The notes under the pieces were generated by a model. The model worked only from the letters and a program-made list of their open reading frames with translations. It did no database searches and was not told the origin of the DNA. Position numbers and translations under genes: made by a program. This document shows positions 54,650 to 64,000 of a DNA stretch of 64,000 nt, piece after piece (the first letter of the stretch is position 1; each line of letters opens with the position of its first letter). The stretch is from Pseudomonas mohnii (GTDB taxonomy: Bacteria; Pseudomonadota; Gammaproteobacteria; Pseudomonadales; Pseudomonadaceae). Location: contig NZ_FNRV01000001.1 of the NCBI RefSeq assembly GCF_900105115.1, forward strand, positions 1,364,001 through 1,428,000, written 5' to 3'.

Positions 54650-55186
54650 TTACTGACTGACTGTCAATTTACCTACCATGCCGGCCTGGTAATGACCGGG
54701 GACGTTGCAGGCAAATTCCAGGTTGGCGGCTTTGCTGAAGGTCCAGGTCAGTTCGGCGGTTTTACCCGGTTCTACCAGTACACTGTTGGGGTCGTCGTGC
54801 TTCATGGCATGCCCTTGAGATGAGTGATCCATCCCGGCCATCGACCCGTGATCCATGTTCATCATGCCTGTAGGCGTCATCATGCCGCTTTGCTGCATCT
54901 GCAACATTTCCTGCTGGTGTCTGGCATGCATCGCCGCGTCACCGAGGTTGAACTCGTGCAGCAATTGACCTTTATTCACCAGGACAAAGCGAATGGTCTC
55001 CCCGGCCTTGATATCAATGGCCTTGGGGGTGAACGACATGTCGCCCATCACCACCTCGACGCTGCGGGTCGCCTTGGACGCGGGTGCCGGTTGGCCGAAG
55101 TCGTAGGTACTCGCTGGCGCGGCCCAGACCGGTGAGCTCAGTGCCAACACACAAGCGGCCAATGCCAAAGATTTGCGCAAAAACAT
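54650..55186 (-). CDS. Periplasmic cupredoxin-domain copper protein
   Basis: The 178-residue protein has a signal peptide (about 1-23, cleaved at VWA|APA) and a plastocyanin-like fold. The Cu-ligand pattern is visible: one His in LLHEFNLGD and the Cys-x4-His ending FACNVPGHYQAGM. A Met/His-rich insertion lies in between (MMNMDHGSMAGMDHSS) and may bind extra Cu(I). It is divergent from copR, with a CopR box in the shared 155-bp region, so it is probably part of the copper regulon. It resembles Pseudomonas CopI-type cupredoxins. Confidence 0.86.
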   Translation of the reverse strand: MFLRKSLALAACVLALSSPVWAAPASTYDFGQPAPASKATRSVEVVMGDMSFTPKAIDIKAGETIRFVLVNKGQLLHEFNLGDAAMHARHQQEMLQMQQSGMMTPTGMMNMDHGSMAGMDHSSQGHAMKHDDPNSVLVEPGKTAELTWTFSKAANLEFACNVPGHYQAGMVGKLTVSQ

Positions 55187-55263
55187 GGTCGTACTCCAAC
55201 AAGATAAGGTTCAGCCTGTGGAAAACTCTAGACTGCTACCGCTGCCCGCAACCTGACAGCCAG

Positions 55264-55279
55264 ATTACAACTTTGTCAG
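55264..55279 (-). promoter_or_regulatory. CopR box between the cupredoxin gene and copRS
   Basis: On the minus strand the site reads CTGACA-N5-GTAAT, the published Pseudomonas CopR consensus. A partner CTGACA on the plus strand (55253-55258) makes an inverted repeat. TATAAA at 55307-55312 is a plausible -10 for copR. Confidence 0.75.
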
Positions 55280-55341
55280 CTTGGCCTGCCCCGTTGCCGC
55301 CCACGGTATAAAGCTGTCGTTCCATTTAGCCCGAGTCGCCC

Positions 55342-56022
55342 ATGAAACTGCTGATCGTCGAAGACCAACCAAAAACCGGCCAGTACTTGCGCCAAGGCCT
55401 GAGCGAGGCCGGCTTCAACACCGAACTGGTGGCCGATGGCAGCACCGGCCAGCAATTGGCGTTGAGCGGCGACTACGCGCTGCTGATTCTCGATGTGATG
55501 CTGCCAGGTCGCGATGGCTGGCAGATTCTGCAGGCCGTGCGCAGTGCCGGCCTGGACACGCCGGTTCTGTTTCTGACGGCGCGGGATGCCGTGGAAGACC
55601 GGGTTCACGGCCTCGAACTCGGTGCCGACGACTACCTGGTCAAGCCTTTCGCCTTTTCCGAGTTGCTCGCCCGGGTTCGCAGCCTGTTGCGTCGTGGCAG
55701 CGCGACGCCCCAGGAAACCAGCCTGCAACTGGCCGACCTGCGCCTGGACCTGATCCGCCGTCGGGTCGAACGCGGTGGCCAGCGCATCGACCTGACCGCC
55801 AAGGAATTCGCCTTGCTGGAAATGCTCCTGCGACGCCAGGGCGAAGTGCTGCCCAAATCGCTGATCGCCTCCCAGGTCTGGGACATGAATTTCGACAGCG
55901 ACACCAACGTCATCGAAGTCGCGATCCGCCGCCTGCGCCTGAAAATCGACGATGAATTCCCCAACAAACTGATCCACACCGTACGCGGCATGGGTTACGT
56001 ACTCGAAGAGCGTCCAGCCTGA
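55342..56022 (+). CDS. copR: Copper-responsive OmpR-type response regulator
   Basis: The 226-residue OmpR/PhoB-type regulator has a receiver (Asp51 in [14 protein letters not shown], Lys101 in DDYLVKPF) and a winged helix with [19 protein letters not shown] and [17 protein letters not shown]. It overlaps copS by 1 nt (TGATG). Kinase partner, cupredoxin neighbour and CopR box all fit CopRS/CusRS control of copper-resistance genes. Confidence 0.92.
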   Translation: MKLLIVEDQPKTGQYLRQGLSEAGFNTELVADGSTGQQLALSGDYALLILDVMLPGRDGWQILQAVRSAGLDTPVLFLTARDAVEDRVHGLELGADDYLVKPFAFSELLARVRSLLRRGSATPQETSLQLADLRLDLIRRRVERGGQRIDLTAKEFALLEMLLRRQGEVLPKSLIASQVWDMNFDSDTNVIEVAIRRLRLKIDDEFPNKLIHTVRGMGYVLEERPA

Positions 56023-57371
56023 TGCCACGACTTTCACTGAGCAGTCGCCTGGCACTGCTTTTCGCGGCGTGCACGGCGGTGGTGTCGTTGTTCGCCGGGG
56101 TGCTGTTCAGCCGCGCCAGCGAGGCGCACTTCGTTGAGCTTGATCAGCAGTTGCTCGACAGCAAGCTGATCGGCGTACGGCGAGCGCTGCATGACATTCA
56201 GTCGCGGGACAGTGAAGTCAAACTGGCCGATGAATTAAGCCCCCAGGCCGATCTCTCATTGCGCATCACCGGCAGCGACGGCCGGCGCTGGTATGACAGT
56301 TCCGCAAGCCTGCCGGACCTGCTGCCGCAAAAACCGGGGTTATCGACCATCAACGACCATGGAACCGACTACCGCGTCCTGAATGCACCTTTGTTTGACG
56401 ACAAACCCGACTCACCGCAATTGACCCTGCTGCTGGACATCACCCATCACCAACACTTCCTGCAACGCATGCAGCATTTGATCTGGATGACGGTCGGCCT
56501 GTCGGCCCTGGCCACCGCCCTGCTCGGCGCCTGGGCGGCACGCAGCGGGTTGCGGCCACTACGACGCATGAGCACGATCGCCAGCGGTGTTTCAGCGCAT
56601 TCGCTCAACGCACGCCTGCCGGAAGAGAGCATGCCGTCGGAGCTGGCGGAAATGGCCCACAGCTTCAACGAAATGCTTGGAAGACTCGACGACGCCTTTC
56701 AACGGCTTTCGGCGTTCTCCGCCGACATTGCCCATGAACTGCGCACACCGCTGTCGAACCTGCTGACCCACACCCAAGTCACCCTCACCCGCCCTCGCCC
56801 CATCGAGGACTACCGCGAAGCGCTGCACAGCAACCTCGAAGAACTGCAATGGATGGCGCAATTGGTCAACGACATGTTGTACCTGGCGAAAGCCGACCAT
56901 GGATTGTTGATGCCCAAACGCGAAGCGCTGGATCTGGCGGCAGAGGCGGATGTGTTACTGGAATTTTTCGCACCGCTGGCCGAGGACGTTCGGGTGACGC
57001 TGAACCGCGAAGGTCACGGGCACATGATGGGTGATCGGAACATGTTGCGACGGGCGCTTTCCAATTTACTGGACAATGCGTTGCGGTTTACGCCCGCTGA
57101 TGGCGAGGTACGGGTGAAGATAATCGATCAACCCAAAGGCCTGAGCCTGACAGTTGAAAACAGCGGCGACGGGATTTCAAAGGATTTGCTGCCGCGCCTG
57201 TTTGATCGCTTCTACCGCGTGGATCCTGCACGCCACGAAGGCAGCAGCGAGCATGCGGGACTGGGATTGGCGATCACCCAGTCGATTGTCAACGCCCACG
57301 GCGGGACGATTCATTGCGAATCGGAAAACGGCTGGACGCGGTTTGTGATTGAGTTGCCGAAGGAGGTATGA
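56022..57371 (+). CDS. copS: Copper sensor histidine kinase
   Basis: The 449-residue kinase of the heavy-metal-sensor subfamily has two transmembrane helices (about residues 8-28 and 160-180) around a periplasmic loop, then HAMP. The phospho-acceptor His is in FSADIAHELRTPLSNLL, and the ATPase N, G1 and G2 boxes are seen in NLLDNALRF, DGISKDLLPRLFDRFYR and GLGLAITQSIV. Periplasmic Cu(I) is the likely signal. It is followed by a REP pair. Confidence 0.92.
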   Translation: MPRLSLSSRLALLFAACTAVVSLFAGVLFSRASEAHFVELDQQLLDSKLIGVRRALHDIQSRDSEVKLADELSPQADLSLRITGSDGRRWYDSSASLPDLLPQKPGLSTINDHGTDYRVLNAPLFDDKPDSPQLTLLLDITHHQHFLQRMQHLIWMTVGLSALATALLGAWAARSGLRPLRRMSTIASGVSAHSLNARLPEESMPSELAEMAHSFNEMLGRLDDAFQRLSAFSADIAHELRTPLSNLLTHTQVTLTRPRPIEDYREALHSNLEELQWMAQLVNDMLYLAKADHGLLMPKREALDLAAEADVLLEFFAPLAEDVRVTLNREGHGHMMGDRNMLRRALSNLLDNALRFTPADGEVRVKIIDQPKGLSLTVENSGDGISKDLLPRLFDRFYRVDPARHEGSSEHAGLGLAITQSIVNAHGGTIHCESENGWTRFVIELPKEV

Positions 57372-57381
57372 GGCTAGCAGG

Positions 57382-57462
57382 ACCGGCCTCTTCGCTGGCA
57401 AGCCAGCTCCCACAGGTTTTTGCGCTGTCCACAACACTGTAGGAGCCGGCTTGCCGGCGAAT
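57382..57462. repeat. REP doublet downstream of copS
   Basis: Two inverted REP copies at about 57382-57416 and 57437-57462 (core GCTGGCAAGCCAGCTCCCAC and its complement) lie in the copS/lolE convergent gap. Confidence 0.88.
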
Positions 57463-57475
57463 GCGATTTCAGCGC

Positions 57476-58720
57476 TTACGAATAACGCAACGCATGAGCC
57501 GGCTCGATCTTCGCCGCACGCCACGCCGGGTAAACCGTTGCCAGGAAGCTCAACACGAACCCCGCCGAGCAGATCAACAACACATCCCCGCCCTGCAACT
57601 CGGACGGCAGGTTGCTGACGAAATACACGTCGGAACTGAAGATGTGTTGCCCGCTGACCCGCTCGATCCAACCCACCATTTCACTGACGTTCAGCGCCGC
57701 GATCACGCCAAGTACACCACCGATCAGGGTGCCGACAATCCCGATGACCGTGCCCTGCACCATGAAGATCGCCATGATCTGACGCGGCGTCGCGCCGATG
57801 GTGCGCAGGATCGCGATGTCCGCGCCCTTGTCGTTCACGACCATGATCAGGGTCGCGATGATGTTGAACGCCGCCACTGCGACGATCATCAACAACAGCA
57901 GGCCGATCATGGTTTTTTCCATTTTCATCGCACTGAACAGGCTGCCCTGGGTGTGGGTCCAGTCGTCAGCCTTGTAGGCCGCCCCCAGACCGCTGGCGAT
58001 ATCGCTGGAAACCTGCGGCGCGGCGTACAGATCCTTCACCGCCAGGCGCACGCTCTGCACCTGATTCGGCGCCCAATGCTGCATTTGCGCGGCGTCGGCC
58101 ATGTGGATCAGTGCCATCGTGCCGTCGAGCTCGGCGCCTACCTTGAACACGCCGACCACGTTCAGACGCTGCATGCGCGGGGTGATACCGCCCGGCGCAT
58201 TGCTGACCTCCGGCACGATCAGGGTGATCTTGTCGCCCACGTTCAAACGGAAGCGCCGTGCGGTGATTTCGCCGATCACCACGCCGAACTCACCTGGCTT
58301 CAACGCATCGAGACGTCCCTGGACGATGTGCTTGGCGACGATCGACACCTGGCCTTCCAGCGCCGGATCAACGCCGCTGACCTGGATTGGCTGCATCGTG
58401 CCTTTATAGGACAGCATGCCTTCCATCTCGGTGAACGGCACGGCCGCCGTCACTTCGGGATTTTTCATCGCGGCGGCGGCTACCGGCTGCCAATCATCGA
58501 TAGGGTTTACACCGACGATAGTGGCGTGCGGCACCATGCCGAGGATGCGAGAGCTCATTTCGCGCTGGAAGCCGTTCATCACCGACAGCACCACGATCAT
58601 CGCCAGCACGCCCAGGGCGAGGCCGATCATCGAGGTCATCGAGATGAAGGAAACAAAGCGATTGCGGCGCTTGGCGCGGGTATAGCGCGTGCCGATAAAG
58701 ATCGATAACGGTCTGAACAT
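57476..58720 (-). CDS. lolE: Lipoprotein-releasing system permease, LolC/LolE family
   Basis: The 414-residue inner-membrane permease has four transmembrane helices (about residues 22-48, 270-300, 317-345 and 378-402) around a large periplasmic domain. It begins [20 protein letters not shown], the LolC/E signature, and is a close paralogue of the gene at 59478. Together with LolD they release lipoproteins from the inner membrane to LolA. ATG at 58718-58720 is used; a GTG at 58732 is less likely. Naming of C versus E follows order. Confidence 0.92.
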   Translation of the reverse strand: MFRPLSIFIGTRYTRAKRRNRFVSFISMTSMIGLALGVLAMIVVLSVMNGFQREMSSRILGMVPHATIVGVNPIDDWQPVAAAAMKNPEVTAAVPFTEMEGMLSYKGTMQPIQVSGVDPALEGQVSIVAKHIVQGRLDALKPGEFGVVIGEITARRFRLNVGDKITLIVPEVSNAPGGITPRMQRLNVVGVFKVGAELDGTMALIHMADAAQMQHWAPNQVQSVRLAVKDLYAAPQVSSDIASGLGAAYKADDWTHTQGSLFSAMKMEKTMIGLLLLMIVAVAAFNIIATLIMVVNDKGADIAILRTIGATPRQIMAIFMVQGTVIGIVGTLIGGVLGVIAALNVSEMVGWIERVSGQHIFSSDVYFVSNLPSELQGGDVLLICSAGFVLSFLATVYPAWRAAKIEPAHALRYS

Positions 58721-58737
58721 TCGCTGGGGCACCGTAT

Positions 58738-58777
58738 AAAAATAAAAGACCCGACGTGATTTTCATCCCCGCCGGGT
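58738..58777 (-). terminator. Terminator-like hairpin between lolD and lolE
   Basis: An 8-bp stem (ACCCGACG/CGCCGGGT with one G-T pair) and 13-nt loop at 58749-58777 is followed on the minus strand by CTTTTATTTTT. It lies 10 bp after the lolD stop and 18 bp before lolE. Confidence 0.65.
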
Positions 58778-58786
58778 TTCAGCCAA

Positions 58787-59485
58787 TCAGATAGGCGTCA
58801 GACAACCTTCCTGCAAATGCAGGACGCGATCCATCTGGCGGGCCAGGTTCATGTCGTGGGTCACCACCAGGAACGCCGTGCGCATCGAAGTGCTGAGTTC
58901 CAGCATCAAGTCCTGAATGCCCTGGGCGGTGTGGGAGTCGAGGTTGCCGGTCGGCTCGTCGAGCATGACCAGGCCTGGCTTGTTCACCAGGGCGCGGGCG
59001 ATGGCGACACGCTGACGCTCACCACCGGACAGTTCGGCCGGCTTGTGCTCCAGGCGATGGCCCAGCCCCACACGCTCCAGCAGCGCCGTTGCACGCTGGC
59101 GCGCTTCCGGGATAGCGGTCTTGCCGATCAGCAGCGGCATGCAGACGTTTTCCAGCGCGGTGAATTCCGGCAGCAAGTGGTGGAACTGATAAACGAAACC
59201 CAATGACCGGTTGCGCAGCAGGCCGCGATTCTTCTCGCTGAGGGCCGACAGTTCCTCACCGTCGAGCCAGACGCTGCCTTTGGTCGGCGTGTCGAGGCCG
59301 CCCAACAGATTGAGCAAGGTACTTTTGCCCGAACCCGAGGTGCCGACAATTGCCACGCGCTCACCCGGGTGCAACTCCAGTTGCAGGCCGGCCAACACTT
59401 GCACCGACTCCGGGCCTTCCTCGTAGGATTTGCCCAGGTTGCGGCAGCTCAAGATTGCTTTATCACTCATGCCCGACTCACTCAT
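58787..59485 (-). CDS. lolD: Lipoprotein-releasing system ATP-binding protein
   Basis: The 232-residue ABC ATPase has Walker [10 protein letters not shown], signature [15 protein letters not shown], Walker [13 protein letters not shown] and switch His in VVTHDMNLA. It powers lipoprotein release by LolCE. The ATG at 59483-59485 has GGAGG 9 nt upstream and overlaps lolC by 8 bp; ATG at 59468-59470 is the alternative. Confidence 0.95.
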   Translation of the reverse strand: MSESGMSDKAILSCRNLGKSYEEGPESVQVLAGLQLELHPGERVAIVGTSGSGKSTLLNLLGGLDTPTKGSVWLDGEELSALSEKNRGLLRNRSLGFVYQFHHLLPEFTALENVCMPLLIGKTAIPEARQRATALLERVGLGHRLEHKPAELSGGERQRVAIARALVNKPGLVMLDEPTGNLDSHTAQGIQDLMLELSTSMRTAFLVVTHDMNLARQMDRVLHLQEGCLTPI

Positions 59486-60728
59486 AACGTAGCGCCTCCG
59501 CAGGCTGGGTGCGCGCGGCACGCCAGGCTGGATACAGGGTGGCGAGGAAACTCAGGACCAACGCGGCGGCGCAGACCATCAACACATCCTGGCTCTGCAC
59601 CTGCGACGGCAGGTAATCGATGAAATACACGTCGGCGTTGAGGAATTTGTGCCCGATCAGGCCTTCCAGCGCCGAGATCGCGGCGCTGACATTCAGCGCG
59701 GCGAAGATCCCGACCACGGCACCGATGGCCGTACCGACCACGCCAATGACCGTGCCTTGCACCATGAACGTGCGCATGATCGTGCCAGGCGTGGCACCGA
59801 GGGTACGCAGAATCGCGATGTCGCTCTTCTTGTCGTTCACCACCATCACCAGCGTGGAAATGATGTTGAACGCGGCCACGGCGACGATCAGCAGCAATAA
59901 CAGGCCGATCATGGCTTTTTCCATGCGGATCGCCTGATACAGGTTGCCGTGGGTACGGGTCCAGTCGCGGGCGTAGTAACGATCTTCGCCGAGTTCGCGG
60001 GCGATGCTCCACGCGGTGCGCGGCGCCTGGAACAGGTCATCGAACTTCAGGCGCAGGCCCTGGACCTGGTCCGGCTTCCAGCGATGCAACCGCGCAAGGT
60101 CCTGCAGGTTGGTGACGCCCAGGTAACCGTCGAGCTCACCGGCGCCGACGTGGAAAATGCCGACCACGGTGAAACGCTTCATGCGCGGAAACATCCCGGC
60201 GGGGGTCACGGTGACTTCCGGCGCCACGAAGGTCAGCTTGTCGCCGATCGCCGCGCCAAGTTTGGCCGCCGCCTTGTCACCGATGACGATGCCGAACTCG
60301 CCCGGCACCAGGTCGTCGAGTTTGCCCTGCTGCATGAAGTTATCAATGATCGACACCTGGCGTTCTTGCGCCGGGTCGATGGCATTGAGCAGGACTTTCG
60401 AGACCTTGCCGTTGTTGGTCAGCAACCCCTGCATTTGCGTGAACGGCGCAACGGCCGTCACCTGCGGATTCTGCTTGACCTTGGTCGCAAGGCTTTGCCA
60501 ATCGCTGATCGGCTCGCCGGACTCGATGGTCGCATGGGGCACCATGCCCAGCACGCGGGTGCGCATCTCATGATCGAAGCCGTTCATCACCGACAGCACC
60601 ACGATCATCACGACCACGCCGAGGGCGAGTCCGATCATCGAGGTCAGGGAAATGAATGACACAAAATGATTGCGACGCTTTGCACGGGTATAACGCGTGC
60701 CGATAAATACGAAGAGAGGTCTGAACAT
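59478..60728 (-). CDS. lolC: Lipoprotein-releasing system permease LolC
   Basis: The 416-residue LolC/E permease has [20 protein letters not shown] at the start and four transmembrane helices around a periplasmic domain that contacts LolA. About half of its residues, and most of the membrane segments, match the lolE paralogue downstream. It is the first gene of lolC-lolD-lolE and overlaps lolD by 8 bp. It is divergent from a PilZ gene 94 bp away. Confidence 0.93.
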   Translation of the reverse strand: MFRPLFVFIGTRYTRAKRRNHFVSFISLTSMIGLALGVVVMIVVLSVMNGFDHEMRTRVLGMVPHATIESGEPISDWQSLATKVKQNPQVTAVAPFTQMQGLLTNNGKVSKVLLNAIDPAQERQVSIIDNFMQQGKLDDLVPGEFGIVIGDKAAAKLGAAIGDKLTFVAPEVTVTPAGMFPRMKRFTVVGIFHVGAGELDGYLGVTNLQDLARLHRWKPDQVQGLRLKFDDLFQAPRTAWSIARELGEDRYYARDWTRTHGNLYQAIRMEKAMIGLLLLLIVAVAAFNIISTLVMVVNDKKSDIAILRTLGATPGTIMRTFMVQGTVIGVVGTAIGAVVGIFAALNVSAAISALEGLIGHKFLNADVYFIDYLPSQVQSQDVLMVCAAALVLSFLATLYPAWRAARTQPAEALRYE

Positions 60729-60822
60729 GTCGGGGCTTGTTCGGAGGGAAAAGGAACGTCCTTGTGGCGGGGGTTGATAACCAGCTTTACACTCAGACCA
60801 CCGCCGCTACCATGGGTTCGCC

Positions 60823-61404
60823 ATGTCGACATTAGATGAAGAAGATCGCCGCGAATACTACCGTATCGAGGACACGATCGCACTGGAAATTCGGCCCCTG
60901 TCCGCTCCCGAAGCCGCAGGCCAGGAAGTGTTGCAGGATGCTTCCCCACTCTTCAACGTGCTCAGTGAACTGCACCTGAGCGAATTCGAGTCGCAGCACC
61001 TGTTGCGCCAGATCAGCGAGCGTGACCGCAACCTCGCGGCGTTCCTCAAGTCCCAGAACAAACGCATCGATTTGCTGAGCCAGGTGGTCGCCATCACCGT
61101 ACTCGGGCAGATCGGTGAACCGCAGCCGGTGATCCTCTCCGAAGGCGGTATCGACTTCCAGCACCCCACGCCCATTGCCACCGGAGCACACCTGTCGGTC
61201 AAACTGGTGCTGATGCCGCAAGCCCTTGGCCTGTTGTTGCGCGCTCGCGTCACCCATTGTGACCGCAAGGGCGACAGCTACGCCGTCGGCACCGAGTTCG
61301 AACACCCGACCGACGCGCAGCGGCAACTGCTGGCCCGCTACATCTTGCAAAAGCAGGCCCAGGAACGACGCCTGGCCCGCGAACAAATCGAATCAGGCAA
61401 TTAA
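60823..61404 (+). CDS. PilZ-domain protein (193 aa)
   Basis: The N-terminal RREYYR (Arg10, Arg14) fits the RxxxR c-di-GMP arm. A helical middle part (about 45-95) follows and a beta-barrel-like C-terminal half (about 100-180) has LSEGGIDF in place of DxSxxG. The Asp-to-Leu and Ser differences mean c-di-GMP binding is uncertain. It lies 14 bp before ugpQ and is probably co-transcribed with it. Confidence 0.82.
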   Translation: MSTLDEEDRREYYRIEDTIALEIRPLSAPEAAGQEVLQDASPLFNVLSELHLSEFESQHLLRQISERDRNLAAFLKSQNKRIDLLSQVVAITVLGQIGEPQPVILSEGGIDFQHPTPIATGAHLSVKLVLMPQALGLLLRARVTHCDRKGDSYAVGTEFEHPTDAQRQLLARYILQKQAQERRLAREQIESGN

Positions 61405-61418
61405 TTTAAGGAAGAACC

Positions 61419-62141
61419 GTGACCCTCATCTACGGCCATCGCGGCGCCAAGGGCGAAGCACCGGAAAACACCCTGACCAGCTTTCAGGAATGCCTCAAGC
61501 ACGGCGTACGCCGTTGCGAACTGGACTTGCACCTGTCCATGGACGGCGAACTGATGGTCATCCACGACCCGACCCTCAAGCGCACCACCGACCGTCGCGG
61601 CAAGGTGGTCGAGCACACGGCGGCGGAGCTGGTGACCTACGACGCGCGCAAGGGCGGCCCGGGCTGGATCAAGCCATGCCCGATCCCGACCCTGGACTCT
61701 CTGTTCGAAGAATGCGATTTCGATCACTGGCAACTGGAAGTCAAAAGCGCTTCACGCACCCGCGCGGCAACCACCGTGCTGGCGATTCGTGAAATGGCGC
61801 AACGGCATGGCCTGATGGACAAGGTGACGATCACCTCCAGCTCGCGGGAAGTGCTGAAGGCTGCGCTGGACCTGGTGCCGGACGTGTCCCGCGGACTGGT
61901 CGCCGAGTACGCCTGGCTCGACCCGCTGAAGGTCGCGGCAAGCTATGGCTGCGGGATTCTGGCGCTGAACTGGACCCTGTGCACGCCGGAACGCCTGGAG
62001 AAGGCGCAGCGTCAGGGGTTGCATGTGTCGGTATGGACCGTCAACGAGCCTGCGCTGATGCGCAGACTCGCTGACTTCGGCGTTGACAGCCTGATTACAG
62101 ACTTTCCCGGTTTGGCCATTGCCACGCTCGAGAATTGCTGA
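61419..62141 (+). CDS. ugpQ: Glycerophosphodiester phosphodiesterase
   Basis: The 240-residue GDPD TIM barrel has the catalytic pair HRG (residues 7-9) and the metal/base residues in ENTLTSF, CELDLHLSMDGELMVIHDPTLKRTT. It hydrolyses glycerophosphodiesters to glycerol-3-phosphate and alcohol. There is no signal peptide, so it is the cytosolic UgpQ type. The start is GTG (61419-61421) with AAGGAAG 5-8 nt upstream. Confidence 0.94.
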   Translation: MTLIYGHRGAKGEAPENTLTSFQECLKHGVRRCELDLHLSMDGELMVIHDPTLKRTTDRRGKVVEHTAAELVTYDARKGGPGWIKPCPIPTLDSLFEECDFDHWQLEVKSASRTRAATTVLAIREMAQRHGLMDKVTITSSSREVLKAALDLVPDVSRGLVAEYAWLDPLKVAASYGCGILALNWTLCTPERLEKAQRQGLHVSVWTVNEPALMRRLADFGVDSLITDFPGLAIATLENC

Positions 62142-62183
62142 AATCGGTCTCCCCGGCCGGCTCAGGCCACCGGCCGGAGCCAC

Positions 62184-63578
62184 TCAAAAAAGCCGGTTGA
62201 GGCCGTCGTACGCCGCTACCCGATAGGCTTCGGCCATGGTCGGGTAGTTGAACGTGGTGTTGACGAAATACTTCAGGGTATTTTGCTCGCCCGGCTGGCT
62301 CATGATCGCCTGACCGATGTGCACGATCTCCGACGCCTGATAACCGAAGCAATGCACGCCCAGCACTTCCAGGGTTTCGCGGTGGAACAGGATCTTCAGC
62401 ATGCCTTGCGGCTCGCCGGCGATCTGCGCCCGCGCCATGCTCTTGAAGAACGCCTTGCCCACTTCGTACGGCACTTTGGCCTGGGTCAGCTCTTGCTCGT
62501 TCTTGCCGATCGAACTGATCTCCGGAATGGTGTAGATCCCGGTCGGTACGTCGTTGACGAAGCGCCAGCTGCCGTTGTCGACGATGCTGCCAGCGGCCGA
62601 ACGGCCCTGGTCGTGGGCGGCACTGGCCAGGCTCGGCCAGCCGATCACGTCACCGGCGCCGTAAATGTTCGGCACGCAGGTGCGATAAGCCTCATCGACT
62701 TCGATCTGGCCGCGGCTGTTGACCTTGACGCCGATGTTTTCCATACCGAGTTGATCGGTGTTACCGGTACGGCCGTTGCACCAGAGCAAGGCGTCGGCCT
62801 TGATCTTCTTGCCGGACTTCAGATGCAGGATCACGCCGTTGTCCACACCTTCGACGCGGTCGTAGTCTTCGTTGTGGCGAACCGTGATGTTGTTGTTGCT
62901 GAAGTGGTAGCTCAACGCCTGGGAAATTTCCGAGTCGAGGAAGCTCAGCAACTGACCACGGTTGTCCACCAGCTCAACCAGTACACCCAGACCACTGAAA
63001 ATCGATGCGTATTCGCAACCGATCACGCCGGCGCCGTAAACGATCAGTTTGCGCGGGGTGTGGCCGAGGCTGAGGATGGTGTCGCTATCGTAGATACGCG
63101 GGTGGTTGAAATCGATGTCGGCCGGACGATACGGACGCGAGCCGGTGGCGATGATGATGTGCTTGGCCACCAGTTTTTCAACCACGCCATTGGCGCAGAC
63201 CACTTCGATGGTTTGCTCGTCGGCGAAGCTGCCGGTGCCGAAGAACACGTCGACGCGGTTACGGGCGTAGTAGCCGGTGCGCGAGGCGACTTGTTTGGCG
63301 ATGACTTTTTCGGCGCTTTTCAGCACGTCCGGGAACGAGAACCAGCGCGGTTCACCAATGGCCCGGAACATCGGGTTGGTGTTGAACTGCATGATCTGCC
63401 GGACCGAGTGACGCAGTGCCTTGGACGGGATGGTGCCCAAGTGAGTGCAGTTGCCGCCGACCTGGCGACGGCTATCGACCATCGCCACCTTGCGTCCCGC
63501 TTTGGCGGCGTTCATTGCCGCGCCTTCCCCCGCCGGGCCGGAACCCAACACCACCACGTCGTAGTTGTAGACAGCCAT
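62184..63578 (-). CDS. sthA: Soluble pyridine nucleotide transhydrogenase
   Basis: The 464-residue FAD enzyme converts NADPH and NAD to NADP and NADH, balancing the pools. It has [10 protein letters not shown] (FAD loop), then [16 protein letters not shown]. The second redox Cys of lipoamide dehydrogenases is Thr, as is typical of STH. The NAD-binding [13 protein letters not shown] and C-terminal dimerisation domain are present. It converges with ugpQ. Confidence 0.96.
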   Translation of the reverse strand: MAVYNYDVVVLGSGPAGEGAAMNAAKAGRKVAMVDSRRQVGGNCTHLGTIPSKALRHSVRQIMQFNTNPMFRAIGEPRWFSFPDVLKSAEKVIAKQVASRTGYYARNRVDVFFGTGSFADEQTIEVVCANGVVEKLVAKHIIIATGSRPYRPADIDFNHPRIYDSDTILSLGHTPRKLIVYGAGVIGCEYASIFSGLGVLVELVDNRGQLLSFLDSEISQALSYHFSNNNITVRHNEDYDRVEGVDNGVILHLKSGKKIKADALLWCNGRTGNTDQLGMENIGVKVNSRGQIEVDEAYRTCVPNIYGAGDVIGWPSLASAAHDQGRSAAGSIVDNGSWRFVNDVPTGIYTIPEISSIGKNEQELTQAKVPYEVGKAFFKSMARAQIAGEPQGMLKILFHRETLEVLGVHCFGYQASEIVHIGQAIMSQPGEQNTLKYFVNTTFNYPTMAEAYRVAAYDGLNRLF

Positions 63579-63785
63579 GCGTACTCCTCAGAACAGGCCG
63601 TGGCGCCATCGGCACCTGCGGCTAAATCACGCCAATCTGTGGCATGAAGGAACAATTTGGGGCCAGTGCAGAACCCGGACACAGTCTATAGAAGCGTCAA
63701 CGCCGCGCACATTAACCCTTGGTCGCGTCGTAGGCTAGTTTTGCCTGCGCTACAACGTCAGTCTTCAGTGCTTGAAACGCCCTGA

Positions 63786-64000
63786 TCATTCGGTTTTCCC
63801 ACCCGTGACCCGTTCAAAAGCGTGACTGGTACGTGTGACGAAACCTGTATCGGCACGAATCACAAAAAATGCGCCGATATCGTGTTTTTCCGCGTAGTCC
63901 CAACCGCGCTCCGGGCCAAGAATCAACAACAGCGTCGACAAGCCATCGGCCATCAACGCTGAAGGATGAATGACCGTGACGGACGCCAGCGTGCTTGAGA
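63786..64000 (-). CDS. ApbE-family FAD:protein FMN transferase, C-terminal part (cut by window edge)
   Basis: The last 71 codons of a minus-strand gene are in the window. They contain HPSALMADGLSTLLLILG and GAFFVIRADTGFVTRTSHAFE, which match the conserved C-terminal metal-site region of ApbE flavin transferases (DG at the active site). Such enzymes attach FMN covalently to Nqr/Rnf subunits. In pseudomonads apbE lies near nqr genes upstream of sth, but the neighbour is outside this window. The 207-bp gap 63579-63785 shows no gene. Confidence 0.8.
   Translation of the reverse strand, partial: SSTLASVTVIHPSALMADGLSTLLLILGPERGWDYAEKHDIGAFFVIRADTGFVTRTSHAFERVTGGKTE

Noticed and set aside
62283..63647. 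454-codon plus-strand frame opposite sthA
   Set aside because: Shadow of sthA; no start signal and no domain.

Overview
The window is chromosomal core sequence from a Pseudomonas of the P. fluorescens group. This rests on the gene order (metZ-purF-cvpA-SPOR-folC-accD, trpF-truA-fimV-usg-asd-leuB-MT-leuD-leuC, gltX-tRNA, dusA-tal-rssC-rssB-pilZ-mlaA, queF-copRS, lolCDE-pilZ-ugpQ-sthA), the protein sequences, the GC-rich codon use and the many Pseudomonas-type REP palindromes. I see no prophage, integron, CRISPR array, transposase or secretion locus. One short accessory scar stands out at 46740-47330.

Layout. 1-8.3 kb (all minus): the end of an SDR, metZ, purF, cvpA, a SPOR protein, folC, accD, trpF and truA, covering methionine, purine, folate, fatty-acid and tryptophan metabolism. 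8.4-17.8 kb (minus): fimV, the catalytically dead Asd paralogue usg, asd, and the leucine genes leuB, leuD and leuC with a SAM methyltransferase between leuB and leuD. A LysR regulator diverges from leuC. 18.8-22.1 kb: a 1092-residue five-PAS GGDEF-EAL protein. 22.2-25.8 kb: a small heat-shock gene with a sigma-32 promoter and a ROSE-type RNA thermometer, then dusC, a thioesterase, an alpha/beta hydrolase and a TetR regulator. 26-26.5 kb: a tandemly duplicated tRNA-Glu/tRNA-Ala pair. 26.7-34.6 kb: gltX, an EmrAB-like pump, uvrB and an aromatic aminotransferase. 34.8-39.3 kb: two small unknown genes, tRNA-Asn, a purine permease, a NAT and an exonuclease III.

39.7-46.7 kb: a membrane diguanylate cyclase, an orphan gene, two L,D-transpeptidases facing each other, a Met-rich periplasmic protein, a CopZ-like chaperone under a CueR-type operator, a PheC-like periplasmic protein and a small lipoprotein. 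46.7-47.3 kb: a decayed intergenic locus containing what looks like a C4-type antisense RNA. It has a 13-bp closing stem and two segments complementary to two sites just downstream, one over the Shine-Dalgarno of a truncated ORF. 47.3-53.7 kb: dusA, tal, the RssB/RssC pair, a PilZ protein, mlaA, a PhnX-like protein lacking its nucleophile, and a DUF4404 protein. 53.7-57.4 kb: queF, a cupredoxin and copRS, with a CopR box in the divergent promoter. 57.5-64 kb: the lipoprotein exporter genes lolC, lolD and lolE, with a terminator-like hairpin before lolE, then a PilZ protein, a glycerophosphodiesterase, sthA and the 3' end of an apbE gene.

Most genes are well-known housekeeping functions. Function calls come from recognising sequences and motifs; no searches were run. 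The C4-like RNA is the strongest candidate for something unannotated.
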